A stretch of DNA of 64,000 nt from Deefgea piscis (GTDB lineage: Bacteria; Pseudomonadota; Gammaproteobacteria; Burkholderiales; Chitinibacteraceae): assembly GCF_013284055.1 (NCBI RefSeq), contig NZ_CP054143.1, forward strand, positions 2,232,001 to 2,296,000, read 5' to 3'. Each line of letters opens with the position of its first letter. The stretch's first letter is position 1. The notes below the pieces were generated by a model, which had not been told where the DNA came from, searched no databases, and saw only the letters and a program-made list of their open reading frames with translations. Shown here piece by piece: positions 18,837 to 27,675 of this stretch. The translations under genes were made by a program, and so were the position numbers.

Positions 18837-18860
18837 CCCCATTGTGATGGGGTATTTTTT
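18837..18860 (+). terminator. Orphan rho-independent terminator
   Basis: Arms CCCCAT (18837-18842) and ATGGGG (18847-18852) with loop TGTG, followed by TA then seven T. On the plus strand no gene precedes it for over 1.6 kb, so it could end a small RNA transcribed from about 18690-18830. Confidence 0.7.
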
Positions 18861-18947
18861 TGCGTGTTCAGCGGCAAAAAAATTAAGCAATGCCTGATCG
18901 CAAGGTTGCATCAAAAGGGTTTGCCTGATTAACACACCAATGCTTGA

Positions 18948-19061
18948 GATGAAACCCGTCAGAAAAAAGAAGCCGAAAAAGCCGAGCAATTCGGGTACTC
19001 ACTGATGCAAATTACCGCAATGTTTGGCGCATCATTGCAAGCAGTGACGTCGTCCGGCTAA
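18948..19061 (+). pseudogene. Orphan C-terminal coding fragment
   Basis: A 37-codon frame begins directly after a stop and ends GASLQAVTSSG-stop. It has a coding-like composition (a Lys/Glu/Ala-rich helix, then GYSLMQITAMFG) but no start codon before an internal ATG and no ribosome binding site. It reads like the C-terminus of a lost gene. The family is not recognised. Confidence 0.3.
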
Positions 19062-19083
19062 TAGGAAATATTTCCATGAGCAC

Positions 19084-19114
19084 TTGACCTTGCCATGATG
19101 GCAAGCTTTATCGT
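19084..19114 (+). promoter_or_regulatory. CueR-type promoter of copZ
   Basis: TTGACC (19084-19089) and TATCGT (19109-19114) are 19 bp apart, the over-long spacing typical of MerR-family promoters. The spacer holds the palindrome CTTGCCAT-g-ATGGCAAG (19089-19105). A cueR gene lies 2.9 kb downstream, so Cu(I)-CueR activation is the likely control. Confidence 0.8.
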
Positions 19115-19158
19115 GCATTCACGGTCAACGTTGGCCGATGCTCAATGGAGAACAGACT

Positions 19159-19356
19159 ATGTACACACTTAAGGTCGCTAAAATTGCTTGTGGTGGCTGC
19201 GCCGCTAAAATTAACACCGTTTTGAAGACCGTAGATGAAGCCGCCGAAATCGTCATTGATCGCATGGCGGGGATTATTCAAGTGAAAAGTGATCTCTCAC
19301 TCGATGAAATTCGAACGGCATTGGATCAAATCGGTTATCCAACTGCTGTGATATGA
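19159..19356 (+). CDS. copZ: Copper chaperone, CopZ-like (HMA domain)
   Basis: 65 residues forming one heavy-metal-associated domain. The metal site is IACGGCAAK (Cys12 and Cys15 of a CxxC). The usual Met before the first Cys pair is replaced (MxCxxC becomes IACGGC). It should carry Cu(I) in the cytoplasm and pass it to CopA. ATG 19159 follows GGAG by 8 nt; the ATG at 19138 has no site. It is preceded by a CueR-type promoter and followed by a strong terminator, so it can be made in large excess over CopA. Confidence 0.8.
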   Translation: MYTLKVAKIACGGCAAKINTVLKTVDEAAEIVIDRMAGIIQVKSDLSLDEIRTALDQIGYPTAVI

Positions 19357-19378
19357 CGCTCATGTCTTATCCCTTTCC

Positions 19379-19405
19379 AGCCCTGTGTCTCCACAGGGCT
19401 TTTTC
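19379..19405 (+). terminator. Rho-independent terminator after copZ
   Basis: Arms AGCCCTGTG (19379-19387) and CACAGGGCT (19392-19400) with loop TCTC, followed by TTTTTC and ATTTTT. It separates copZ from copA, which has its own promoter. Confidence 0.9.
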
Positions 19406-19439
19406 ATTTTTGCCTCTTTGTACCCAAAAAATATCGTAC

Positions 19440-19470
19440 TTGACCTTCCTATTGTGGCAAGGCTGAGACT
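19440..19470 (+). promoter_or_regulatory. CueR-type promoter of copA
   Basis: TTGACC (19440-19445) is followed by ACCTTCC-TATTGT-GGCAAGGCT (19443-19464), close to the CueR dyad known from E. coli copA (ACCTTCC...GGAAGG). A weak -10 (GAGACT, 19465-19470) sits at 19 bp. The start codon of copA is about 35 bp on. Confidence 0.7.
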
Positions 19471-19503
19471 CTATTCATTGACCACAAATAAGCCGTCATC
19501 ATC

Positions 19504-21909
19504 ATGAAAAACGCATCTTTATCATTAAACGCAGATCGGGAATTAAGGCTCGACATTATTGGCATGCATTGTGCGAGTTGTGTGGCGCATATTGAAGCGG
19601 CATTACGACAAACGCCGGGCGTGATGAGTGCCGCAGTGAATTTGGCGATGGAAACCGCGCAAGTCAAACTGCAAGCCGGTCATGATGAGGGCAGTGTACT
19701 CAATGCGGTGGCCAAGGCTGGTTTTTCAGCCAAGCTGGTGAATGCATCGCGCCTCGACGTTGAGCAAACGGTTAACTTGAGTCTTAGTGGTATGAGTTGT
19801 GCCAGCTGTGTTGGGCGGATAGAAAGTGCTTTGCTGGCCACAACAGGCGTGGTTGCTGCCGTGGTCAATTTAGCGACTGAATCTGCCCAAGTGCGGATTA
19901 CATCCGGCGTTAACGTGGCCACACTACTTGATGCCGTTGCTGGCGCGGGTTACCAAGCTCGTCTTTTAACGGTCGATATCGTCAACACCACTGCGGTGAA
20001 GTCGTCACCGTTTTGGCCGATAGGCTTCGGCGCTTTACTGTCTTTGCCCTTGGTACTACCGATGCTGGTCGAGCCCTTGGGGATGCATTGGATGTTGCCG
20101 GCGTGGGTGCAGTTTTTATTGGCGACACCGGTGCAATTTTGGCTAGGTGCTCGTTTTTATCGCTCGGCATGGCATGCGGTACGCAATCGGCGCGGCAATA
20201 TGGATTTGCTGGTGTCGCTAGGGACCAGTGCCGCCTATGGATTGTCGCTTTATCACTGGTTATTTGATGCCAGCCAAGGCGCTTTGTACTTTGAGGCAGG
20301 GGCCGTGATCATCACCTTGGTGCTCTTGGGTAAATGGCTGGAGGCCCGCGCCAAACAGGAAACTACGGCAGCGATTAAAGCGTTGCAAGCCTTGCGCCCC
20401 AGCGTCGCTCGAGTGCGTAAAAATGGGCAGGATATGGAAATGCCACTCGAGCAGGTACAGCTGGGTGATTGGGTGCTGGTCTTGCCGGGGGAGCAAGTGC
20501 CTGTTGATGGTCTGGTACGAGAAGGTGAAAGTCAGCACGATGAATCCATGCTCACTGGTGAAAGTGTACTGGTCACCAAGGAAGTGGGTAGCAAAGTCAC
20601 TGGCGGTGCAATTAACCATGATGGCGTTTTACTGGTTGAAACCACAGCTTTAAGTCGCGAAAGCACGCTCGCACGCATTATTCAGATGGTAGAAGACGCT
20701 CAAGCGGGGAAAGCGGCGATTCAGCGCCTCGTTGATCAAGTCAGCGCGGTGTTTGTGCCGGTGGTGCTCGTGATTGCACTGACGACTGTGCTGGCGTGGT
20801 GGTTTTGGGCCGGCAATTTAGAAACCGGGATTTTGTATGCTGTGGCGGTGTTGGTTATTGCTTGTCCTTGTGCGCTGGGTTTGGCAACGCCGACGGCAAT
20901 TATGGCCGGGACTGGCGTGGCGGCAAGGTTTGGCATTTTGATTAAAGACGCCGAGGCACTCGAACTGGCCCACAAAGTACAAGTGGTGGTATTTGATAAA
21001 ACGGGTACGCTGACCGAGGGTAAACCTCATCTCGCCGAGCTCATTGCTCATGATGGCGAACAGGCTGAAATGCTGGAATTGGCCGCCGCATTGCAACGCG
21101 GCAGCGAGCATCCACTGGCTGTTGCGGTGATTGCCAAAGCCGATGTTGTTCAACGCCATCAAGCAGATCATGTGCAGGCTTTGCCAGGGCGCGGCATTGC
21201 GGGTGATATTGCCGGCACACGCTACTTACTGGGTAATCAGCGTTTAATGCAAGAAAAAAACATTGATCTGAGCGTGATGCAAGCTGCGCATGATCAGGCA
21301 CTGGGCCAAGGTTATACCGTGTCATGGTTAGCGCGTGAACAAGACTTGTCCTTGATCGGGATGCTGGCTTTTAGTGATGGCATCAAAGCCAGCGCGAAAG
21401 ACGCGATTTCGCAACTGCGGGCCTTGGGGGTAAAAACGGTGATGTTGTCGGGCGACAATCGCTTTGCTGCACAGCGGGTTGCTAAGCAGTTGAATCTTGA
21501 TGAAGTGATCGCCGAAGTCTTGCCGCATGAAAAGGCCGCACACATTGAAGCGATGCGTGCTCAAGGTCAAGTGGTAGCGATGGTCGGCGATGGTGTGAAC
21601 GATGCGCCGGCACTGGCTGCCGCTGATGTTGGGATTGCAATGGGCACCGGTACCGATGTGGCGATGCATGTGGCCGGCGTTACGCTAATGCGCGGTGACC
21701 TGCAATTGGTGAGCCAAACGATTGAAATCTCGCGTTTGACTTACCGTAAAATTCGGCAAAATCTGTTCTGGGCATTTATTTTTAATGCCATCGGAATTCC
21801 TTTGGCTGCATTTGGATTGCTCAACCCAATGATTGCGGGTGGTGCAATGGCATTCTCTAGTGTTAGCGTGATATCTAATGCCTTATTATTGAAGCGCTGG
21901 AAACCCTAG
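19504..21909 (+). CDS. copA: Cu(I)-exporting P1B-type ATPase CopA
   Basis: 801 residues. Two N-terminal HMA domains have GMHCASC (Cys23, Cys26) and GMSCASC (Cys99, Cys102). Eight membrane segments are expected. The transport motif is [13 protein letters not shown] (CPC, TM6). The phosphorylation site is DKTGTLTEG, the SEHPLA nucleotide loop and [12 protein letters not shown] hinge are present, and TM7/8 carry FNAIG and [15 protein letters not shown], matching the Cu(I) group P1B-1. It exports Cu(I) from cytoplasm to periplasm. It has its own CueR-type promoter and a short terminator after it, with cueR next on the same strand. Confidence 0.95.
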   Translation: MKNASLSLNADRELRLDIIGMHCASCVAHIEAALRQTPGVMSAAVNLAMETAQVKLQAGHDEGSVLNAVAKAGFSAKLVNASRLDVEQTVNLSLSGMSCASCVGRIESALLATTGVVAAVVNLATESAQVRITSGVNVATLLDAVAGAGYQARLLTVDIVNTTAVKSSPFWPIGFGALLSLPLVLPMLVEPLGMHWMLPAWVQFLLATPVQFWLGARFYRSAWHAVRNRRGNMDLLVSLGTSAAYGLSLYHWLFDASQGALYFEAGAVIITLVLLGKWLEARAKQETTAAIKALQALRPSVARVRKNGQDMEMPLEQVQLGDWVLVLPGEQVPVDGLVREGESQHDESMLTGESVLVTKEVGSKVTGGAINHDGVLLVETTALSRESTLARIIQMVEDAQAGKAAIQRLVDQVSAVFVPVVLVIALTTVLAWWFWAGNLETGILYAVAVLVIACPCALGLATPTAIMAGTGVAARFGILIKDAEALELAHKVQVVVFDKTGTLTEGKPHLAELIAHDGEQAEMLELAAALQRGSEHPLAVAVIAKADVVQRHQADHVQALPGRGIAGDIAGTRYLLGNQRLMQEKNIDLSVMQAAHDQALGQGYTVSWLAREQDLSLIGMLAFSDGIKASAKDAISQLRALGVKTVMLSGDNRFAAQRVAKQLNLDEVIAEVLPHEKAAHIEAMRAQGQVVAMVGDGVNDAPALAAADVGIAMGTGTDVAMHVAGVTLMRGDLQLVSQTIEISRLTYRKIRQNLFWAFIFNAIGIPLAAFGLLNPMIAGGAMAFSSVSVISNALLLKRWKP

Positions 21910-21921
21910 CGCCATCTGAAT

Positions 21922-21941
21922 AGGGGTATCGCCCCTTTTTT
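21922..21941 (+). terminator. Short terminator between copA and cueR
   Basis: Arms AGGGG (21922-21926) and CCCCT (21932-21936) then TTTTT. The stem is only 5 bp, so it is probably leaky and cueR may be partly read from the copA promoter. Confidence 0.55.
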
Positions 21942-21965
21942 ATGGAAAACGTAAAAGGATAGGCA

Positions 21966-22361
21966 ATGAATATCGGACAAGCCGCCCAGCTCAGTGGGCT
22001 TAGCAGCAAAATGATTCGACATTATGAAAGCCTAGGGCTGATCAAACCTCAAGGGCGTAGCGCAGCAGGGTATCGAATCTTTAATGACTTTGATCTGAGC
22101 CAGCTTAAATTTATCCACCAAGCGCGGGTATTGGGTTTTTCGCTGGAACAAATTGGGCAATTATTGCAGCTCTGGCATCAAGAAGATCGCGCCAGTATGG
22201 ATGTGAAAATGCTTGCCGAGCAGCACATCAATGCACTCAACGCCAAAATTGAATCAATGCAACAGATGAAACACACCTTAGAGCAACTGATCGACATCTG
22301 TCCGGCGAGCGCCGATCCGAACTGCCCGATTTTAACATCGCTATCTAGCGCTGCCATTTGA
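21966..22361 (+). CDS. cueR: MerR-family Cu(I)-responsive regulator CueR
   Basis: 131 residues. The N-terminal winged helix MNIGQAAQLSGLSSKMIRHY followed by a long dimerisation helix is typical MerR. The C-terminal metal loop DICPASADPNCPIL has two Cys eight residues apart, the CueR pattern that binds a single Cu(I). It should activate the two 19-bp-spacer promoters found before copZ and copA. AAAGGA sits before the ATG. It lies 56 bp after copA. Confidence 0.92.
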   Translation: MNIGQAAQLSGLSSKMIRHYESLGLIKPQGRSAAGYRIFNDFDLSQLKFIHQARVLGFSLEQIGQLLQLWHQEDRASMDVKMLAEQHINALNAKIESMQQMKHTLEQLIDICPASADPNCPILTSLSSAAI

Positions 22362-22471
22362 ATCAAGTTCACGCCAGCGGCGATTGTGTTTAAACCCCTG
22401 CGCTTCAAGTTTGCAACCACTCGCTTGCAGTAGTTTATTTGGTCAAAGTGATGACTTTATATAGTAGGGAA

Positions 22472-22520
22472 GGGTATTGCCACGCATACTTTTATTTTTA
22501 AAGGCATGATGGCAATACCC
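22472..22520. terminator. Long hairpin between convergent cueR and efflux cluster
   Basis: Perfect 11-bp arms GGGTATTGCCA (22472-22482) and TGGCAATACCC (22510-22520) flank a 27-nt loop that contains a T-run. It has no clean T-run directly after either arm, but its place between convergent genes suggests a bidirectional stop or mRNA-end hairpin. Confidence 0.5.
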
Positions 22521-22527
22521 ATAGATT

Positions 22528-22902
22528 TTACTTCAAAGAGAAGCGAAACTGTTCAGCCGGTTTTCCCGGTAACGTGACTTTTAACAAAGCTTTGGTGCCA
22601 GCAACGGCTTTATATGGGCCGTACACCATAAACGAATTGTCGCCCGATGGGGAGATCTTCACGGTTTGTTTTTCGCTGCCATTGAGCAAGGTTAATTCGG
22701 CGAGCGCGCCTTTGGTCGCAATGGGCTTATCACTGTGTGTCGTCAGATACACCATCAGCATATTGCCCTGGGTGCTCAGTTCGGCGCGAGTCCCGGTGCT
22801 CGCTTCGGCCATCACGCCCTGATGCGCTGGTTTCATTTCACCATCGGCCAACGCCATATGAGATAGCAAGACCAAGCTGAGTGTGAGTAAGGTTTTTTTC
22901 AT
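22528..22902 (-). CDS. Small exported protein at the end of the efflux operon
   Basis: 124 residues from ATG 22902 (AAGGA 6-7 nt upstream). A signal peptide MKKTLLTLSLVLLSHMALA sends it to the periplasm. The mature part starts DGEMKPAHQGVMAEA, with Met and His residues that could bind copper. It continues as a beta-rich domain with YLTTHSDKPIATKGALAEL, resembling the FixH/YtkA-like domain of the 27151-27675 protein. It is the last gene of the RND cluster, 37 bp after the pump gene. A metal-handling accessory role is inferred from context only. Confidence 0.65.
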   Translation of the reverse strand: MKKTLLTLSLVLLSHMALADGEMKPAHQGVMAEASTGTRAELSTQGNMLMVYLTTHSDKPIATKGALAELTLLNGSEKQTVKISPSGDNSFMVYGPYKAVAGTKALLKVTLPGKPAEQFRFSLK

Positions 22903-22939
22903 GGTATTTCCTTCAGTCATTAATGCCCGTTAGGCAAAG

Positions 22940-25900
22940 TTAAAACGTGGTTGCGCTCTGATCATCGACCAAACGTTGCAAGGGCTTTTGGCCAAACAAC
23001 CAGAACATCAGCGGCGTGAGTAAAGTATCGAGTAAGGTCGAGCTGACTAGACCCCCAAAAATCACCACCGCAACGGGGTGGAGAATTTCTTTACCCGGCG
23101 CATCAGCAGCAAATAGCAGTGGTGTTAAGGCCAGCGCCGCGGTTAATGCCGTCATTAACACCGGCGTTAACCGTTCTAGCGAGCCGCGCACGATCATCTG
23201 TTTGCTGAAGGTTTCGCCTTCAAATTTACACAGATTGATATAGTGGCTGACTTTCAAAATACCGTTGCGAGTGGCAATGCCGGTCAACGTAATAAAGCCG
23301 ACCATCGATGCCACAGACAAGGTAATGCCCCCCAGCCACATTGCCACCACACTGCCGATGAGCGCCATTGGAATATTGGCCATAATCACCGCCGCCAGCA
23401 CCGCAGATTGGTAGCGCGTGTACAGCACCATAAAAATCAACGCCAGCGATAAAATCGACAATAAAGCAATCAGCCGCGTCGCGTCTTCTTGGGCTTGAAA
23501 TTGTCCTTCCAGACTGACGAAATAGCCTTCCGGCATGCTGTTTTCGGCTAACACGCCGCGCATTTGGGCGATGATCTGCGCCATATCGCTGCCATCGGTA
23601 TTGGCCGAAATCACAATGCGCCGCCGACCATTTTCTCGACCGATTTGATTGGGGCCATCGCCTTCCTCAATCGTTGCCACTTGCGACAGCGGCACCTTGC
23701 CATGCGGGGTATCAATCAAGATATTGGCTAAACCCGCCGCATCTCGTGCCGCATCCGGCAGGCGAATCACCAGATCAAAGCGCTTATTTTGATCCACAAT
23801 TTGTGCCACTGTATCGCCTTCGCTTAAGGCCTCTAGCGTTTTGAGTAAGGTCCCCGGCGCAACGCCAAGCTGCGCAGCACGGTCGTAGTCAATTTGCACT
23901 TTGATTTGCGGAATCAACACTTGCTTTTCAATTTGCAAATCGGTCAGCCCTGGAATTCCCGACAGTTTTTGTTGCACGTCAGCCGCTTGAGCGCGCAGTG
24001 TATCGAGATCATCACCGTAGATTTTTAAGGCAATTTGCGCCCGAACGCCCGAGAGTAAATGGTCGAGTCGATGCGAAATCGGTTGGCCCAACATCACGGT
24101 GGCAGGCAGGCTGGATAATCGTTGCCGAATATCCGCCAAGACTTCGTCGCGCGGTCGATCCGAAGCTTTTAAGTCAATATCGAGCTCGCTGGTATGCACG
24201 CCCTCGGCATGCTCATCGAGTTCGGCCCGACCGGTACGGCGGCCAACGCTTTCCACTTCTGGGACATGCTGCACCAGTGTTTCAGCCAATTGCCCAATGC
24301 GATTGGACTCGGCCAACGACGTACCCGGATTAAGCAGCAGGCTGACCAGCAAAGTGCCTTCGTTAAACGCGGGCAAAAATGCGCGCGGCAAAAACGGCAG
24401 ACTCGCCATTGCCACCACCAGCATGAGCACGCCACCGGCCAGCAGGCTGCGGGCACGATCAAACGAACCTTCTAATAAGCGTTGATCGTGGCGTTTTAGC
24501 CATTGCACCAGCTTGGAATCGCCATGCTCGATCTGCTTCATTTTGGGTAATAGGTAGTAACACATCACCGGTGTGACGGTGAGCGCCACCAATAAACTGG
24601 CCAAAATCGAGGTGATATAAGCGATGCCCAAGGGGGCAAATAAGCGTCCTTCCATCCCCGGCAAGGCAAACAGCGGCACAAATACCAATACCACCACCAG
24701 CGTTGCCACCACCACGCCCGAGCGCACTTCATTACACGCATCGGCAATCACTTTGATCGAAGCGATCGCACCTTGCGGCTTTTTCTCCTTTAAGCGCCGC
24801 AAGACGTTTTCAACGTCGACCAAGGCATCATCGACCAGCTCGCCAATGGCAATGGCCAAACCGCCCAGCGTCATCACATTCACCGATAAATCCAGTGCTT
24901 TGAAGATGAGAAAGGTCAGTGCTAACGACAAAGGAATCGCCGTCAGCGAAATAATCGTGGTTCGGGTGTTCATTAAAAACAGAAATAAAATCACCGCGAC
25001 CATGATCGCGCCATCGCGTAGCGCTTCTTCGACGTTATTGACCGAGGCTTCAATAAAATCGGCCTGACGGAACGAGACTTTGGGCGTGCTGACGCCAGCC
25101 GGTAATGATTTGCTCAGACTGGCTAACGCCGCTTCAACCTCACGCGTTACCCGTACCGAGTCGGCAGTTGGTTGTTTTTGCACGCCGATAATCACCGCCG
25201 GCTGGCCACCAAAACCAGCATCGCCGCGTTTAAACGCTGGCGCAAACTTCACCTCGGCCACTTGCTTGAGTAGCACCGGCTGGCCGTTGTTCACTTTGAC
25301 TGCCAGATTTTGCATGTCGGCTAGCTTGGTGGTGCGGCCCATATTGCGAATCAAATATTCACGCGCGTTTTGTTCCAAATACCCACCACTGGTATTGCCA
25401 GAGAAGCCATTGACTGCTTGCTCTATGTCTTCATACCCAACAGACAACTGCGCCATCATTGCCAAATTGGGTTCAACCCGAAATTGACGCACTTCGCCGC
25501 CAATGGGAATGACCTGCGCCACGCCCGGAATCGACAGTAGGCGAGGGCGTAGTACAAAATCAACGTACTCACGCACTGCCATGCCTTGCTGTGGATTCGC
25601 GCCTTGCGCCACAATTGGAAAAGCAATCAGCATAATTTCGCCCATGACCGACGATATTGGGCCCATTGTTGGACTAATACCGTCAGGCAGTTGCGATTTG
25701 ACCTCGGCTAATCGCTCGGCAACCAATTGTCGATTGCGATAAATCTCCGAGCCCCAAGCAAATTCGGCATAGACAATCGATAATCCCACGCCCGAAACCG
25801 AGCGAACACGGGTGACGCCGGGCATGCCATTGAGTGAGGTTTCTAGCGGAAAGCTAATTAATTGCTCGACTTCTTCGGGCGCCATCCCGCCCGCTTCGGT

Positions 25901-26050
25901 CATGATGGTCACGGTGGGTTTATTTAAATCCGGAAACACATCCACCGGCATTTTGCTGGCGGTATAGCCGCCATAAATCATCATGATCACCGCAATGGCG
26001 ACCACAAACAGCCGGTTTTTTAAACTGGCATTCACAATCCAACTCAACAT
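22940..26050 (-). CDS. Heavy-metal efflux RND pump, CzcA/CusA family
   Basis: 1036 residues, the usual size. A TM near residue 12-30 is followed by the periplasmic porter domain, a block of membrane helices around 335-540, a second porter domain and final helices at 850-1020. Family blocks KMPVDVFPDLNKPTV (N-terminal), GGLAIAIGELVDDALVDVEN (TM4) and TGIATRNGILKVSHY (TM10 region) are visible. It uses the proton gradient to push metal ions through a TolC channel. The TM4 acidic set GELVDDALVDVE differs from both the classic CzcA (DFG..VDGAVV) and CusA motifs as I recall them, so the ion is uncertain. The neighbouring copper genes favour Cu or a related ion. Confidence 0.88.
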   Translation of the reverse strand: MLSWIVNASLKNRLFVVAIAVIMMIYGGYTASKMPVDVFPDLNKPTVTIMTEAGGMAPEEVEQLISFPLETSLNGMPGVTRVRSVSGVGLSIVYAEFAWGSEIYRNRQLVAERLAEVKSQLPDGISPTMGPISSVMGEIMLIAFPIVAQGANPQQGMAVREYVDFVLRPRLLSIPGVAQVIPIGGEVRQFRVEPNLAMMAQLSVGYEDIEQAVNGFSGNTSGGYLEQNAREYLIRNMGRTTKLADMQNLAVKVNNGQPVLLKQVAEVKFAPAFKRGDAGFGGQPAVIIGVQKQPTADSVRVTREVEAALASLSKSLPAGVSTPKVSFRQADFIEASVNNVEEALRDGAIMVAVILFLFLMNTRTTIISLTAIPLSLALTFLIFKALDLSVNVMTLGGLAIAIGELVDDALVDVENVLRRLKEKKPQGAIASIKVIADACNEVRSGVVVATLVVVLVFVPLFALPGMEGRLFAPLGIAYITSILASLLVALTVTPVMCYYLLPKMKQIEHGDSKLVQWLKRHDQRLLEGSFDRARSLLAGGVLMLVVAMASLPFLPRAFLPAFNEGTLLVSLLLNPGTSLAESNRIGQLAETLVQHVPEVESVGRRTGRAELDEHAEGVHTSELDIDLKASDRPRDEVLADIRQRLSSLPATVMLGQPISHRLDHLLSGVRAQIALKIYGDDLDTLRAQAADVQQKLSGIPGLTDLQIEKQVLIPQIKVQIDYDRAAQLGVAPGTLLKTLEALSEGDTVAQIVDQNKRFDLVIRLPDAARDAAGLANILIDTPHGKVPLSQVATIEEGDGPNQIGRENGRRRIVISANTDGSDMAQIIAQMRGVLAENSMPEGYFVSLEGQFQAQEDATRLIALLSILSLALIFMVLYTRYQSAVLAAVIMANIPMALIGSVVAMWLGGITLSVASMVGFITLTGIATRNGILKVSHYINLCKFEGETFSKQMIVRGSLERLTPVLMTALTAALALTPLLFAADAPGKEILHPVAVVIFGGLVSSTLLDTLLTPLMFWLFGQKPLQRLVDDQSATTF

Positions 26051-26059
26051 GATGCTTTC

Positions 26060-27154
26060 CTATCGAATCTGGTTAATCAGATTGGCGCCTTGCACCACGA
26101 TGCGCTGACCGTCTTTAAGCTGGCCGACCAAAACGCGCTGACCATCGAGTGGCATCGGCTGCACTGGCACGGCGCGTAATATTTGGGCTTGTTCTAGCAC
26201 CCAGACGACGTTTTGATTGCTGGTGTTTTTGACAATGGCGCTGGCGGGCAATACGACGCCACGCGTTGGTTCACGCGTCTTGGCGATCACTTTCACTACT
26301 TGATCTAAGGCCAGCGGCATCGCTTCGTTCGGCGCGAATAATAAGGGCAAAGCGCCATTACGCATTGCGCTAGCGCCGCCTAAATAGCGCAATTGGACGC
26401 CATTAAAGGCCGCGCTTTCGATTTGCGTTAGCATTGCTGGGTCGTAAGCCAGTGCTTCAATCAAAAAGCCTTTGGGATCGACAATTTCAAACAAGATGGT
26501 GGCCGGATCAATCATCTGACCATTCACCACATTGCTGCTGGCCAGTACGCCGTCCAAACTGGCGCGCAAGGCTTCGCCGCGACGGGCGGTTGATAAAGCG
26601 GCGCTGCGCGCTTGAATCGCACTGAGCTGCGCTTGCGCGGCTTCAATTTCTTTGCGTGGTACCGAGCCTTCGAGTTGGCGCAGGCGTGCCAAGTTTTGTT
26701 CGGCCTGCTTTAAGTTAGCGCGGGTTTCGGCTAACTCGGCTTGCTGCTGCGCCGTGTCATAGCTGCTTTGTGCTGGCTGAATCCACGCCAGAATTTGCCC
26801 TTTTTTAACCCGGCTTCCCAATAGCGGTAAACCACCTGCCGGTGCGCTAACGCGTCCACCGCTACTGGCTTGCACGCGGGCGCCATGATTGGGGTTCATC
26901 ACCACATGGCCGTTGAGCTCGATGGTTTTTGCCGCCGAACTGGTTTGTGCCAACTGGGTTAGCACACCGAGTTGATATTGGGTGAGCTTGGGTACCAACA
27001 CGCGGCCATCGGGTAGGCGCTGTGGTTTATTGGCGGTTTGCGTCGCTGGTGCTGCATCGTGTGCATGATTGTCATCGCCATGGGCCGATGCCGTGATTGG
27101 GCTAAGCGCGGCAACGGCCATGGTTAAGCTGAGGATGATTGCATTGCGTTTCAT
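26060..27154 (-). CDS. RND periplasmic adaptor (CzcB/CusB-like)
   Basis: 364 residues from ATG 27154, preceded by GGAGGAAACAAATT and overlapping the upstream stop by 4 bp (ATGA). The signal peptide MKRNAIILSLTMAVAALSPITASA is followed by the His/Asp-rich start HGDDNHAHD, a probable metal-binding tail. The lipoyl half-motifs and a coiled-coil hairpin (Gln/Ala-rich, around 135-190) connect the pump to the outer-membrane channel. It is 9 bp before the pump gene. Confidence 0.87.
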   Translation of the reverse strand: MKRNAIILSLTMAVAALSPITASAHGDDNHAHDAAPATQTANKPQRLPDGRVLVPKLTQYQLGVLTQLAQTSSAAKTIELNGHVVMNPNHGARVQASSGGRVSAPAGGLPLLGSRVKKGQILAWIQPAQSSYDTAQQQAELAETRANLKQAEQNLARLRQLEGSVPRKEIEAAQAQLSAIQARSAALSTARRGEALRASLDGVLASSNVVNGQMIDPATILFEIVDPKGFLIEALAYDPAMLTQIESAAFNGVQLRYLGGASAMRNGALPLLFAPNEAMPLALDQVVKVIAKTREPTRGVVLPASAIVKNTSNQNVVWVLEQAQILRAVPVQPMPLDGQRVLVGQLKDGQRIVVQGANLINQIR

Positions 27155-27675
27155 AATTTGTTTCCTCCACGGCGGCGCAATGCCACCAGCAGCAGTAGCA
27201 GGGCAGCAACGCCGCCACCAATCCATAGCCAAGTTTGAATGTGTATGTGTGGTGCATTCGCGAGTGTCGGTGCCGCGACGTTTAAGGTGGTGCCGAGCAA
27301 ATCAGACTGTTCGCCCGCGAAGAGCGTCAGCGTGAGGGCATGCTCGCCGGTTTTGGCTAAGGGCGCGGCTGGGGCTTGATAAATCCCTGAGGCGACGGCG
27401 GTGAGTTTGGCTTTAAACGCACCGCTTTCGACTTCGAGGCTGGCATCGCTAACGGGACGGTTGTCGGCAAAACGATTGAGGTAAACCGTGAGTATTTCCC
27501 CGTCCATCTGTGCTAGCACTTCAAAATCGCTCGATGCACTTTCAGCGCTGGGTACGCTGGTTAAGCTCGCTTGCGTGGCGGCCGTTTGTGGTGCTGCGCT
27601 ATGATCATCATCGCCATGCGCCCAAGCTGCAGTGTTAAGTATTAGGCCGCAGATCAATACAGTAATACGTTTCAT
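27151..27675 (-). CDS. His-rich exported protein with C-terminal membrane anchor
   Basis: 174 residues. The signal peptide MKRITVLICGLILNTAAWA is followed by the metal-ligand-rich HGDDDHS. A beta-sandwich-like domain around 50-135 resembles the small protein at 22528. A final membrane segment (WLWIGGGVAALLLLLVAL) ends in RRRGGNKL, so the domain should face the periplasm, tethered at the inner membrane. It overlaps both neighbours by 4 bp (TolC-like gene upstream, adaptor downstream), so it is an integral member of the efflux operon and may present metal to the adaptor. Confidence 0.72.
   Translation of the reverse strand: MKRITVLICGLILNTAAWAHGDDDHSAAPQTAATQASLTSVPSAESASSDFEVLAQMDGEILTVYLNRFADNRPVSDASLEVESGAFKAKLTAVASGIYQAPAAPLAKTGEHALTLTLFAGEQSDLLGTTLNVAAPTLANAPHIHIQTWLWIGGGVAALLLLLVALRRRGGNKL

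Larger units (their letters stand above)
18658..19083. other. Gap between DUF2252 and copZ: orphan terminator and a coding remnant
   Basis: Besides the DUF2252 promoter (minus strand), this stretch holds a plus-strand terminator at 18837-18860 with no annotated gene in front of it, and a 37-codon open fragment at 18948-19061. Near 18739-18757 ATCGTTAA occurs twice as a short direct repeat. Confidence 0.5.

Noticed and set aside
24169-24475. Several long frames opposite the RND pump gene
   Set aside because: They are antisense shadows of a clearly conserved 1036-residue protein.
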